The translations under genes were made by a program, and so were the position numbers. DNA of 11,292 bases from JALUUH01 sp964636675 (GTDB lineage: Bacteria; Pseudomonadota; Gammaproteobacteria; S012-40). Below are positions 1 through 6,958 of the stretch, in pieces. Below the pieces are notes generated by a model. The model saw only the letters and a program-made list of their open reading frames with translations, did no database searches and was not told the origin of the DNA. The stretch covers positions 1-11,292 of the forward strand of contig CAZWUO010000123.1 of assembly GCA_964636675.1 (NCBI GenBank). The letters run 5' to 3'. How positions within the stretch are numbered: position 1 is the stretch's first letter; every line of letters starts with the position of its first letter.

Positions 1-18
1 TCTAATGCGTTTGAAAAA

Positions 19-394
19 GGAGTCAGCCGATAAGCCGGGTTCTGTCGTGGACAGTCATTCATCTGGGTATCATGTCACCATGACCCTCAAGCAACCTACC
101 CGGGGACAACGTGGGCCACGTCTCGTAGTCAAGCTACTTGCCCCCCTATTTGGTCTTGCTCCAGGTGGGGTTTTCCATGCCACTGAGTGTTACCACCAGC
201 GCGGTGCGCTCTTACCACACCATTTCAACCTTACCTGATCCGTCATGAACGGCCATCGGCGGTATTTTTTCTGCTGCACTTTCCGTCGGCTCGCGCCGCC
301 CAGGAATTACCTGGCACCTTGCCCTGCGGAGCCCGGACTTTCCTCCGTTGCTCCCACTATAAAGTGGCGCAACCGCGACTGCCTGGCCAACTCC
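19..394 (-). ncRNA. rnpB: RNase P RNA, bacterial A-type (rnpB)
   Basis: This is the catalytic RNA of ribonuclease P, which removes 5' leaders from precursor tRNAs together with the RnpA protein. Read on the minus strand it closely follows the E. coli RNA. The universal block AGGAAAGTCCGGGC (P4 5' side) is at 331-344, and the partner block ACAGAACCCGGCTTAT is at 30-45. The tRNA-CCA-binding loop GGTAAGAG and the CCAAATAGG segment lie between them. The ends were set by the P1 helix: GGAGTTGGCC at the 5' end pairs over ten positions with GGCTGACTCC at the 3' end, including two G-U pairs. The resulting length of about 376 nt is normal for A-type RNase P RNA. A short T run follows the 3' end at 14-18. 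The 5' end lies 44 bases downstream of the rsmI stop. Ends may be off by a few bases. Confidence 0.97.
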
Positions 395-401
395 AGGGCG
401 G

Positions 402-407
402 ATTCTA
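402..407 (-). promoter_or_regulatory. Candidate -10 box of the rnpB promoter
   Basis: TAGAAT on the minus strand ends seven bases before the predicted 5' end of RNase P RNA. The intervening bases (395-401, CCGCCCT) form a GC-rich discriminator, as seen at stable-RNA promoters under stringent control. I see no good -35 box at normal spacing, although the upstream region (412-445) is AT-rich. The call rests on position and the -10 alone. Confidence 0.4.
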
Positions 408-438
408 CCTTGTTTTTAATAAAACCGGTGGATAAAAT

Positions 439-1284
439 TTATTTTTTTAGCGCCAAGGCTGCTTGATAGATGTCATTTTTTTTTAAGCCCGTGATGCTCG
501 TCGCGAGTTTGACGGCTTGTTTGAGTGGTAGCTCTGCAAGCAGGGGCGGTAACACTTTTTCCAGTTGTAGTTCCGCATCTGTGGTTTTTTGAGCGGGTTC
601 GGCACCGGCCAATAGGAGTACAAATTCGCCACGACGTTGATTGTCATCTGCTGCGAGCCAGTTTTTTATGTCCAAAATATTGGCTTTATGAATGGTTTCA
701 AAGCGTTTTGTGAGTTCGCGTGCAATCACGAGCTCGCGTTCTGGGCCAATGATGTTGAGCATGTCTGAAACGGTTTCAGTGATGCGATGAGGTGACTCAT
801 AAAATATTAAGGTATTGGTTTTATTAGATAATTGTTCAAGACGTTTACGCCGGTTTGTGGCTTTAGCGGGTAAAAAACCTTCGAAATAGAAGCGATCTGT
901 GGCTAAGCCAGCGGCACTTAAGGCGGTAATTGCGGCGCTAGGCCCTGGAATAGGGGTGATTTTAATGCCCCGTGCATGTGCTTCACGGACTAATGGAAAA
1001 CCGGGGTCGCTGATTAATGGGGTGCCACTATCGCAGATCAAGGCATATTTTTTTTGCTGGATTATTTCATCGCAAATCTTATCCAATAGTGCTTTCTCAT
1101 TATGCTCATGAAAAGCCATACATGGTGTTGTTATTGCAAAATGATTGAGCAGAGGCCTGCTATGACGGGTGTCTTCTGCAAGGATTTTGTCCACTGATTT
1201 AAGTGTTTCAATGGCGCGCATCGAAAAATCAGATAGGTTGCCAATGGGAGTTGCTACAATATAGAGTTCACCATGATTTGACAC
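439..1284 (-). CDS. rsmI: 16S rRNA (cytidine-1402-2'-O)-methyltransferase RsmI
   Basis: RsmI uses S-adenosylmethionine to 2'-O-methylate C1402 in the decoding centre of 16S rRNA, working with RsmH (N4 methylation). The 281-aa product matches the family over its full length (E. coli about 286 aa). It belongs to the tetrapyrrole-methylase fold. LYIVATPIGNLSDFS is at residues 7-21, AEDTRHSR at 36-43, CDSGTPLISDPGFPLVREA at 84-102, PIPGPSA at 111-117 and a FEGFLPAK segment near 134-141. The start is GTG at 1284, because CCTCC at 1290-1294 reads as a GGAGG ribosome-binding site five bases upstream. It is transcribed away from lpoA and toward rnpB, the usual gammaproteobacterial arrangement. Nothing is missing or disrupted. 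Confidence 0.97.
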   Translation of the reverse strand: MSNHGELYIVATPIGNLSDFSMRAIETLKSVDKILAEDTRHSRPLLNHFAITTPCMAFHEHNEKALLDKICDEIIQQKKYALICDSGTPLISDPGFPLVREAHARGIKITPIPGPSAAITALSAAGLATDRFYFEGFLPAKATNRRKRLEQLSNKTNTLIFYESPHRITETVSDMLNIIGPERELVIARELTKRFETIHKANILDIKNWLAADDNQRRGEFVLLLAGAEPAQKTTDAELQLEKVLPPLLAELPLKQAVKLATSITGLKKNDIYQAALALKK

Positions 1285-1307
1285 TTAAACCTCCATCAGA
1301 TCATACT
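1278..1307 (+). promoter_or_regulatory. Candidate sigma-70 promoter for lpoA
   Basis: A perfect -35 TTGACA at 1278-1283, covering part of the rsmI start codon, is followed after 18 bases by CATACT (1302-1307), a four-of-six -10 match. TATAAT at 1310-1315 is a better -10 box but has no -35 at normal spacing. Initiation near 1314 would leave a leader of about 30 bases before ATG 1345. Confidence 0.4.
1290..1294 (-). promoter_or_regulatory. Ribosome-binding site of rsmI (fixes GTG start)
   Basis: The minus strand reads GGAGG, a near-perfect Shine-Dalgarno, with five bases before GTG at 1284-1282. It decides the non-ATG start. Confidence 0.8.
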
Positions 1308-1336
1308 TTTATAATTGAAAAACGACAGGCAAACAA
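1308..1336 (-). promoter_or_regulatory. Candidate sigma-70 promoter for rsmI
   Basis: On the minus strand TTGTTT (1331-1336) and TATAAA (1308-1313) are separated by 17 bases. Transcription would begin near 1301, just upstream of the rsmI ribosome-binding site. The spacing and -10 box are good and the -35 box is moderate. It overlaps the candidate lpoA promoter region on the other strand. Confidence 0.5.
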
Positions 1337-1344
1337 GATCATTT

Positions 1345-3225
1345 ATGAACCGTAATCTGTTTTTAGTGCTTATTATATACTTGTTATTGCCGTTGCTAGG
1401 GTGTAGCACAATACCACAGCGCGGGGATGTTGGAGGTTCGAGTGCGTCCGTCTCACGCGCTATCGCATTGGAGCAGGATGAAAAGTGGCGTGAAGCTGCG
1501 ACATTTTTCCGGCAAGCGGCGGTATTAGCGTCTTCGCCGCAGCGCCAAATATTGGAGCTGCGTGCGGCTAGTATGTTATTGAAAGCTAAAATGCTCGTGC
1601 AGGCTGAGCAAGTATTAGCAGAGCTGCGCATGGATGCAGAAATACCCGCCGAAGTTGAGCAATATTGGCAATTCTTAAAAGTTCGACTCGCCATTTTGGA
1701 GCGCACTCCCGAAGCCGCGCAACAAACATTCGAGTTGTTATCTGCTGCGCCTTCTGTGTATATGTCGCGTTTGGATTATCAGCGTTTGCAAGTGGCGGTA
1801 TTGGTTTTAGCGAATCAGTATCTTGCGGCGAATCTCGCGCGAATTGAGCTTGAGCCATTATTATCCGAGCAAGCAGAAATTGATGAGAATCAGATTGCTT
1901 TATTGGCTTCTTTGGCCACTTTTTCAGTGGCCGAATTAATACGCATAAAAAAGGAGTCTGCTTCCTCAGTCGTTCAAGGTTGGGTGAGCTTGGCGGCGTT
2001 GACTAAGAAGACACACGATCCGCTAAGGCTTTCGGGTCTGCTGGATAATTGGCGCGCGGAGAACGCAGGGCATCCAGTGTCCGAGATGTTATTAGCATCA
2101 ATGAGTCCACCATCGGATGATCAGCCGCTTGCATTGGAGCAAATCGCGTTGTTACTGCCTTTTGAAGGGCCTTTTAGCAAGGCGGCTGTGGCGATTCGCG
2201 ATGGATTTCTTGCTGCCTATTATGCGCAAGAAAGTCCAAATAAGCCCAAGCTTAGCTTTTATAATACGGGCCCCGATGCCATTGATGTTATGGCGGTATA
2301 TGAGCAAGCCGTGGAAGAGGGTGCATCGGTTGTCGTGGGGCCGTTAAATAAACAAGCGTTACAAATATTAGTCAATAGTGGTGTGGTTAGTATCCCCACA
2401 GTAGCCCTTAATCACATCGATGTTTTACCCGGTATGGCCGAAAATTTTTTCCAATTTGCGCTTGCTCCAGAGCATGAGGCTGAGCAAATTGCACATCGGG
2501 CCTGGCTGGACGGACACAATCGAGTGGCTGCGATTTATCCACAAGGGAGTTGGGGTGAAAGAGTATACGATGCGTTTCGGCGAACTTGGGAAGATCTGGG
2601 CGGAACCATCGTGAGTGAACAAGCCTATAAACCGGCAGACAGTGATTTTTCTACACCGATTAAGAAATTATTAAATATTGATCAAAGTGAAGACCGGCGG
2701 AATAGATTGAGTAAAGAACTCAGTGTTAATTTGAGATTTGAACCTCGGCGCCGGCAAGATGTAGACATGATTTTTATGGCGGCATTTCCGCGGCAAGCTC
2801 GATTGATTCCGCCACAACTTAAATTTTATCGTGCAGGAGGGGTTGCTATCTATGCAACATCGCATGCTTTTAGTGGTACTCAAGATAGAAAAGCGGATAG
2901 GGATTTGAATAATGTGGTTATCGGCGATATGCCCTGGACGATTGGGACGGTTTATGATCCACAGGTTAAACAAGATGTGTCTGCTGCAAGACCTACAGAA
3001 CTCAAGAAATTGAGTCGTCTGTATGCACTTGGGGCAGATTCTTACCACTTATTAAATTATTTGAATTGGATGCGGGCGAACAATAATGCACAACTTCGGG
3101 GAAATACTGGAATATTGCAAATGAACGATAACAACATGATTACTCGGCGATTGTCCTGGGCTAAATTTGTGCGAGGTCGTCCTGTTTTACTGAGTGCTAA
3201 TCCGGTGATTGCAGCGAGTCCTTAA
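1345..3225 (+). CDS. lpoA: LpoA, outer-membrane lipoprotein activator of penicillin-binding protein 1A
   Basis: LpoA spans the periplasm from the outer membrane and stimulates the peptidoglycan synthase PBP1A. The product is about 626 aa (E. coli 678). It starts with a lipoprotein signal peptide whose lipobox LLGC places the lipidated cysteine at residue 20. Serine at +2 agrees with outer-membrane sorting. Residues from about 40 to 250 are alpha-helical and TPR-like. From about residue 265, IALLLPFEGPFSKAAVAIRD opens the C-terminal domain of periplasmic-binding-protein type I fold (LppC family). That domain continues through GASVVVGPLNKQALQ, AAIYPQGSWGERV and MIFMAAFPRQARLIPPQL. I chose ATG 1345 over an in-frame TTG at 1315 because it gives a compact signal peptide and the TTG overlaps a -10-like TATAAT. 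No strong ribosome-binding site is seen for either. yraN follows 19 bases after the stop. Confidence 0.95.
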   Translation: MNRNLFLVLIIYLLLPLLGCSTIPQRGDVGGSSASVSRAIALEQDEKWREAATFFRQAAVLASSPQRQILELRAASMLLKAKMLVQAEQVLAELRMDAEIPAEVEQYWQFLKVRLAILERTPEAAQQTFELLSAAPSVYMSRLDYQRLQVAVLVLANQYLAANLARIELEPLLSEQAEIDENQIALLASLATFSVAELIRIKKESASSVVQGWVSLAALTKKTHDPLRLSGLLDNWRAENAGHPVSEMLLASMSPPSDDQPLALEQIALLLPFEGPFSKAAVAIRDGFLAAYYAQESPNKPKLSFYNTGPDAIDVMAVYEQAVEEGASVVVGPLNKQALQILVNSGVVSIPTVALNHIDVLPGMAENFFQFALAPEHEAEQIAHRAWLDGHNRVAAIYPQGSWGERVYDAFRRTWEDLGGTIVSEQAYKPADSDFSTPIKKLLNIDQSEDRRNRLSKELSVNLRFEPRRRQDVDMIFMAAFPRQARLIPPQLKFYRAGGVAIYATSHAFSGTQDRKADRDLNNVVIGDMPWTIGTVYDPQVKQDVSAARPTELKKLSRLYALGADSYHLLNYLNWMRANNNAQLRGNTGILQMNDNNMITRRLSWAKFVRGRPVLLSANPVIAASP

Positions 3226-3230
3226 AACTT

Positions 3231-3236
3231 AAGGGG
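3231..3236 (+). promoter_or_regulatory. Ribosome-binding site deciding the yraN start
   Basis: AAGGGG lies two bases before TTG 3239 but eight bases before TTG 3245. The second spacing is workable and the first is too short, so the downstream TTG is preferred. Confidence 0.6.
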
Positions 3237-3244
3237 TTTTGATT

Positions 3245-3613
3245 TTGGCTGTTCATCTACAAAGAGGGGCGTGGGCGGAGAAACTTGCAGCATCTTACCT
3301 CGAAAAACAAGGATGTGAGATTATTGAGCGTAATTTTCGTTCACGTTACGGTGAGCTGGATATTGTGGCAGTACAAAAAAGCAAGCTTATTATTGTAGAA
3401 GTTCGATATCGAAGATTAAGCGCTTTTGGGCTGCCGCAAGAAACAGTCAATCGACGAAAACAGCTAAAAGTGATTGCAACGACGGAATATTTCCTTAAAA
3501 TCCACAAAAAATACGAGGAATGGGCTATTCGGTTTGATGTGCTGGCGCTTTGTGGCGAGTACCCGAACCCAGAAATAACGTGGATTAATAATGCGTTTGA
3601 TGGAGAGCTTTAA
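3245..3613 (+). CDS. yraN: YraN family protein (UPF0102), predicted endonuclease fold
   Basis: This is a small protein of the UPF0102 family, whose biochemical role is not firmly established. The family has a restriction-endonuclease/Holliday-junction-resolvase-like fold. From TTG 3245 it is 122 aa (E. coli 131). Visible motifs, in order, are an N-terminal helix (GAWAEKLAASYLEKQG), the GELDIVAV strand and the IIVEVRYRR strand. Together the last two carry the E...D...E-x-R/K acidic cluster of the nuclease fold. A VNRRKQLK helix, a RFDVLAL strand and a terminal WINNAFD follow; E. coli YraN has the same VEVRYRR and a WI..AF ending. No ATG exists in frame. It sits in the conserved lpoA-yraN-dolP run. 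I am sure of the family and unsure of the function. Confidence 0.93.
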   Translation: MAVHLQRGAWAEKLAASYLEKQGCEIIERNFRSRYGELDIVAVQKSKLIIVEVRYRRLSAFGLPQETVNRRKQLKVIATTEYFLKIHKKYEEWAIRFDVLALCGEYPNPEITWINNAFDGEL

Positions 3614-3622
3614 AAATGTACA

Positions 3623-3658
3623 ATAACCGGATTCTCACCGTAAATAAAAATAGGTTAT
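3623..3658 (+). repeat. Inverted repeat in the dolP leader that covers its ribosome-binding site
   Basis: ATAACC at 3623-3628 is the exact reverse complement of GGTTAT at 3653-3658, with 24 bases between. The right arm contains most of AGG (3652-3654), the only Shine-Dalgarno-like bases before dolP. A 6-bp stem with a long loop is weak, and chance is possible. Confidence 0.35.
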
Positions 3659-3664
3659 CTCGAT

Positions 3665-4417
3665 TTGTTGGATAAAGTGAAATCAATAAAAATACTACCG
3701 TTTTTTCTGTTATTAATGACTTCGGTAATTGTTCTGTCGGGGTGTTCGCCATTCATCGTAGGCGGTGCGGTGGCGGGTTTTGGGGCTACTATTGTCAAAG
3801 ATCGCAGAACATTTGAAGACGTAATCCGTGACCAAGGGATAGAAATGCGTGCCACGGACTCGATTTATTCGGACAAAATATTAGGTACTCGGGTCAATAT
3901 CCAGGTTTCGAGTTTTAACAGTATTGTGTTGTTGAGTGGTGAAGCACCAACGGCCAAAATGCGCGAACATGCGGGCAATATTGTTTATTCCTTGCGCAAC
4001 GTTCGCGAAGTTTATAATGAGATTCGTGTTGCACAGCCGCGGAGCTGGTCAAGCCGTACCCGAGACGCTTGGATAACGAGCAAAGTTAAAGCTAATATTA
4101 TCGTTGATAAAGGCTTGTTTGCGCGCACAAAAGTGATTACCTCGGATGGCGTAGTTTATTTAATGGGGATTGTTACCCCAGAAGAAGCACGCGATACTAA
4201 AGATGCAGCAGATAGTTTAGTCGGGGTTAAAGAGGTCATTCCATTGTTTGAGACAATGGATGATGCAATGCAAGATGTAGTTCGTGCTTCTGCGACTAAG
4301 CTGCGCAAAGCGCCAAAACCCTCTGATTCAGAAGATGTTTTTTCACGTGACGATGAAGATGATATAAAGCTACTCCCGCATTCTTTAGCGCCTCCCATTC
4401 AAGCTAACGTCGAGTAA
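3665..4417 (+). CDS. dolP: DolP (YraP), dual-BON-domain outer-membrane lipoprotein
   Basis: DolP is a periplasm-facing outer-membrane lipoprotein that supports envelope integrity and, in E. coli, localises to the division site and binds anionic phospholipids. The product is 250 aa. It has a lysine-rich start, a hydrophobic stretch and the lipobox LSGC with the lipidated cysteine at residue 27. The first BON domain spans about 52-123 (VNIQVSSFNSIVLLSGEAPT). The second spans about 131-197 (SKVKANIIVDKGLFARTKV, then DGVVYLMGIVTPEEA). A further tail of about 50 residues, rich in acidic and serine residues (DSEDVFSRDDEDD), goes beyond the 191-aa E. coli protein. TTG 3665 is used, with TTG 3668 equally possible, because the first ATG (residue 18) would destroy the signal peptide. 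It follows yraN by 51 bases with no SIS-domain gene between. The next gene starts three bases after its stop. Confidence 0.93.
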   Translation: MLDKVKSIKILPFFLLLMTSVIVLSGCSPFIVGGAVAGFGATIVKDRRTFEDVIRDQGIEMRATDSIYSDKILGTRVNIQVSSFNSIVLLSGEAPTAKMREHAGNIVYSLRNVREVYNEIRVAQPRSWSSRTRDAWITSKVKANIIVDKGLFARTKVITSDGVVYLMGIVTPEEARDTKDAADSLVGVKEVIPLFETMDDAMQDVVRASATKLRKAPKPSDSEDVFSRDDEDDIKLLPHSLAPPIQANVE

Positions 4418-4420
4418 TTT

Positions 4421-5815
4421 GTGAGTCAATCAGTATTGCCGCATACGCTGACAAAGCAGTTGCAGGCCATTTTTGGGTCAGAAAATGTGTTGCTGGATGA
4501 GGCAGAGCGCACGGCCTATGGATATGATAATAGTCGCCAATTCGCCTTGCCGGATGCCGTAGTGTTTGCCACCAGTATTCAGGAAATCCGCCCGTTTATT
4601 CAGCTCTGTAATGAAGAAAATATTCCCATTGTGCCGCGTGGACGAGGTACGGGAACCACGGGTGCTACGGTTCCTAATAAACAGGGCATTGTTATTTCGC
4701 TGGAAAGAATGAACAAAATTATTCAGGTAGATGCGCAAAATCGCGTTGCTATCGTCCAGCCGGGGGTGACCAATCAAGCGCTGCAAAATGCGGTTGGCGA
4801 GCAGGGTTTTTTTTGGCCACCGGATCCAACAAGTGCTGCATTTTGTACTATTGGAGGCAATCTAGCGTATAACTCAGCCGGACCCAGGGCCGTAAAATAC
4901 GGCACGCCCAGGGAAAATACCCTCGGTTTGCGCGCGATCACTGGCGCAGGTAAAGAAATAAAAACGGGAACCTATACGACTAAGGGCGTCGTTGGTTATG
5001 ATCTTACGCGGTTAATCATAGGCTCAGAAGGCACGCTTGCAGTGATTACTGAAGCAACGTTAAAATTAACCCCGCTGCCTGAAACTAAGATGACGATGCA
5101 AGCAGTATATGCGGATATTCATTCGGCAGCACAAGCGGTGTCCGCTATTATGGCGCAAGCAATAACCCCGAGCGCGCTGGAATTTATCGATCATGCCGCG
5201 ATTGATATGGTGCGAGATTATGCCGATGCGGATTTACCTAAAAACGCAGGCGCCATGTTAATGATCGAGATTGATGGCAGTTTTGTGGGTGTTGCCGACG
5301 CAGCTTCGAGTATCCAACAGGCTGCGACTAATCAGGGTTTGATTTCATTTGTTGAAGCAAAAACTGCAGCTGAAATAAATGCATTATGGAAAATACGTAA
5401 AGCATTGTCTCCGGCACTTAGAAATGTGGCGCCCAAAAAAATTAATGAAGATGTTGTTGTGCCGGTCTCTGAGATTCCAGCATTGATTGAAAAGCTGGAA
5501 TATTTAAGTGCTCAGTATCAAATAAAAATTGTCAATTTTGGGCATGCTGGAAACGGTAATATTCATGTCAATTTACTCGTTAATCCTGATGATCCGCAAG
5601 CGCTTAGTCGGGCTTATCAGTGTTTGGATAAGGTGTTCGATTGCGTGATTAGCCTGAATGGAAGTCTGTCGGGCGAGCATGGTGTAGGGATTGAAAAACG
5701 CGATTTTGTCGATCGAGAAATTGATCCCAATAGTTTGCAGCTAATGCATGCGTTAAAAGAGGTGTTTGATCCCAAGAATATTCTTAATCCAGATAAAACA
5801 CTGCCCCTGGTATAG
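4421..5815 (+). CDS. FAD-linked D-2-hydroxyacid dehydrogenase/oxidase (GlcD/D-lactate dehydrogenase family)
   Basis: This is a flavoprotein of the GlcD/DLD/D2HGDH family, which oxidises D-2-hydroxyacids (D-lactate, glycolate or D-2-hydroxyglutarate) and passes electrons to an acceptor. The exact substrate cannot be read from sequence. The 464-aa protein is of normal length. The N-terminal FAD-binding type-4 domain (about 37-215) shows PRGRGTGTTGA at 72-82, PPDPTS at 123-128, GGNLAYNSAGP at 135-145 and GYDLTRLIIGSEGTLAVIT near 192-210. The C-terminal oxidase domain carries HAGNGNIH (375-382) and SGEHGVG (417-423), whose histidines and glutamate bind metal/substrate in this family. The usual HAGDGN is HAGNGN here. 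GTG 4421 is the only reasonable start, as the next in-frame ATG lies inside the FAD domain. It is three bases after dolP, so translational coupling is likely. No terminator is evident in the 28 bases before mak. Confidence 0.9.
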   Translation: MSQSVLPHTLTKQLQAIFGSENVLLDEAERTAYGYDNSRQFALPDAVVFATSIQEIRPFIQLCNEENIPIVPRGRGTGTTGATVPNKQGIVISLERMNKIIQVDAQNRVAIVQPGVTNQALQNAVGEQGFFWPPDPTSAAFCTIGGNLAYNSAGPRAVKYGTPRENTLGLRAITGAGKEIKTGTYTTKGVVGYDLTRLIIGSEGTLAVITEATLKLTPLPETKMTMQAVYADIHSAAQAVSAIMAQAITPSALEFIDHAAIDMVRDYADADLPKNAGAMLMIEIDGSFVGVADAASSIQQAATNQGLISFVEAKTAAEINALWKIRKALSPALRNVAPKKINEDVVVPVSEIPALIEKLEYLSAQYQIKIVNFGHAGNGNIHVNLLVNPDDPQALSRAYQCLDKVFDCVISLNGSLSGEHGVGIEKRDFVDREIDPNSLQLMHALKEVFDPKNILNPDKTLPLV

Positions 5816-5843
5816 CTACTTGTAAACTCAAAAGCCAATACCC

Positions 5844-6761
5844 CTAGTCCTCCGAAGTAGTACTAGCCGGCCACAACCGTGCAGCACCCCGTACACCACT
5901 AGAATCTCCATGTAAGGCTTTGACTAATTTTGTATTGCCTTCATATGAAAAAATATAATCAGTCCATAATTTGGGTACGTTGGTGTAAAGTGATTCAATA
6001 TTCGACAGGCCTCCGCCTAATACGATCACTTCTGGGTCAAGCAGGTTAATCACATGTGCTAAGGATTTGGCTAATCTTTTTTCATAGCGTTGCAATGTTT
6101 GCATCGAGGTTGAATGACCGTTGTTGGCGCGTTGTACTATCTCTATTGGTGTTAGGGACTCATTATTCTGACTGAGGTGATCATGCTGCATGCCTGGGCC
6201 TGAAAGATAGGTTTCAATACAATTTTGTTTGCCGCAATAGCATTTTCTCCCCAAGGTTTCTGTTGCATCGGGCCATGGCAGAGGATTGTGTCCCCATTCT
6301 CCAGCGATGCGGTTTGCCCCCTCGAGTATCTGTTGGTTAATGACCACACCAGCTCCGGTTCCGGTGCCGATAATAACGCCAAAGACGGTGTTAGCTTCTT
6401 TTCCTGCGCCATCAGTGGCTTCGGATAAGGCAAAACAATTTGCATCATTCAATATTCGAATCGGCCGTTGCAATGCATGCTCAAGATCAGCGCACAATGG
6501 CTGGTCGTTAAGCCAGGTGGAATTTGAGTTTTTTAGCCGGCCATGTTGTTGGGAAATGGCGCCCGGGGTGCCAATTCCGACTGTAGCGCTGAGTCCTAGC
6601 GCTTGCTCAGTGGAGATAACAAGATCGGTTAACATTTTGAGGGTTTTTGCGTAGCTACCTTGTGGGCTGTTGACACGCTTTCTCAAATATTCCGAACCAT
6701 CATTGTTTAAGACCAGTATTTCGGTTTTAGTGCCGCCTAAGTCAATTCCAATTCTAGCCAT
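5844..6761 (-). CDS. mak: Fructokinase Mak (ROK-family sugar kinase)
   Basis: Mak phosphorylates fructose (and, more weakly, other hexoses such as mannose) at C6 with ATP. The 305-aa product aligns along its length with E. coli Mak (302 aa). It has the phosphate-binding GIDLGGTKTE (residues 5-14), KNSNSTWLNDQPL (77-89), catalytic Asp106 in NDANCFALSEA, and GVIIGTGTGAGV (128-139). The ROK zinc site comprises His158 (GEWGHNPLPW), Cys174, Cys176 and Cys181 (CYCGKQNCIET). The C-terminus keeps LAKSLAHVINLLDPEVIVLGG and HGDSSGVRGAARLWP. These shared blocks favour Mak over NagK or glucokinase of the same family. It is convergent with the upstream oxidase and divergent from the downstream lipoprotein gene. 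No sugar transporter or regulator is adjacent, so it looks like a stand-alone housekeeping gene. The ribosome-binding site before ATG 6761 is weak. Confidence 0.93.
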   Translation of the reverse strand: MARIGIDLGGTKTEILVLNNDGSEYLRKRVNSPQGSYAKTLKMLTDLVISTEQALGLSATVGIGTPGAISQQHGRLKNSNSTWLNDQPLCADLEHALQRPIRILNDANCFALSEATDGAGKEANTVFGVIIGTGTGAGVVINQQILEGANRIAGEWGHNPLPWPDATETLGRKCYCGKQNCIETYLSGPGMQHDHLSQNNESLTPIEIVQRANNGHSTSMQTLQRYEKRLAKSLAHVINLLDPEVIVLGGGLSNIESLYTNVPKLWTDYIFSYEGNTKLVKALHGDSSGVRGAARLWPASTTSED

Positions 6762-6797
6762 AGTAGTTTGATTATTCAGGTAAATTGATGAAAATGA

Positions 6798-6803
6798 AGT
6801 ATA
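6798..6803 (-). promoter_or_regulatory. Candidate -10 box for mak
   Basis: TATACT on the minus strand matches TATAAT at five of six positions and would give a leader of about 30 bases before ATG 6761. The -35 area (TATTCA at 17-base spacing) is poor. Confidence 0.3.
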
Positions 6804-6891
6804 CTCTGACGTATTAGGTATGAATATTGACCGCTTGAAGATGTTATTTGAATGAATAGACGTTTCTAATGTCCTACCTATGCCGCAGTAT

Positions 6892-6907
6892 TTGCAGAAT
6901 AATGCAA
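6892..6907. repeat. Short inverted repeat TTGCA-N6-TGCAA upstream of the protease operon
   Basis: The arms at 6892-6896 and 6903-6907 are perfect 5-bp complements around a 6-base centre, and a further TTGCAA occurs at 6919-6924. The size suits a dimeric regulator site, but arms this short occur by chance. Confidence 0.25.
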
Positions 6908-6958
6908 GATTTCGTGCGTTGCAATAATCAAGTAGTGGGCTTCTTGTAAAAAGGTAAT

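Larger units (their letters stand above)
6762..6958. other. Divergent intergenic region between mak and the metalloprotease operon
   Basis: This 197-base stretch must hold the promoters of both mak and the protease operon. On the plus strand TTGACC at 6827-6832 is a good -35 box, but no convincing -10 follows at 16-18 bases. A small inverted repeat TTGCA-N6-TGCAA lies at 6892-6907. I see no RNA gene or small ORF with a ribosome-binding site. Confidence 0.5.

Noticed and set aside
5..466. Three overlapping plus-strand ORFs across the first 470 bases
   Set aside because: They lie antisense to RNase P RNA and the 3' end of rsmI. Low-complexity translated sequence and RNA structure explain them.
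1296..1858. Minus-strand ORFs of 136 and 90 codons inside lpoA
   Set aside because: They are antisense shadows of a well-supported gene and encode no recognisable domain.
3359..3421. ExR in place of ExK in the YraN nuclease motif (VEVRYRR)
   Set aside because: E. coli YraN has the same VEVRYRR, so this is ordinary for the family.
5816..5866. Inverted repeats CTACTT/AAGTAG and CTAGT/ACTAG at the convergent ends of the oxidase and mak genes
   Set aside because: The stems are 5-6 bp with no GC-rich core or T run, and they are partly inside mak, so a bidirectional terminator is not supported.
6286..6654. 122-codon plus-strand ORF inside mak
   Set aside because: It lies opposite the conserved catalytic core of the ROK kinase and has proline-rich nonsense-like composition.
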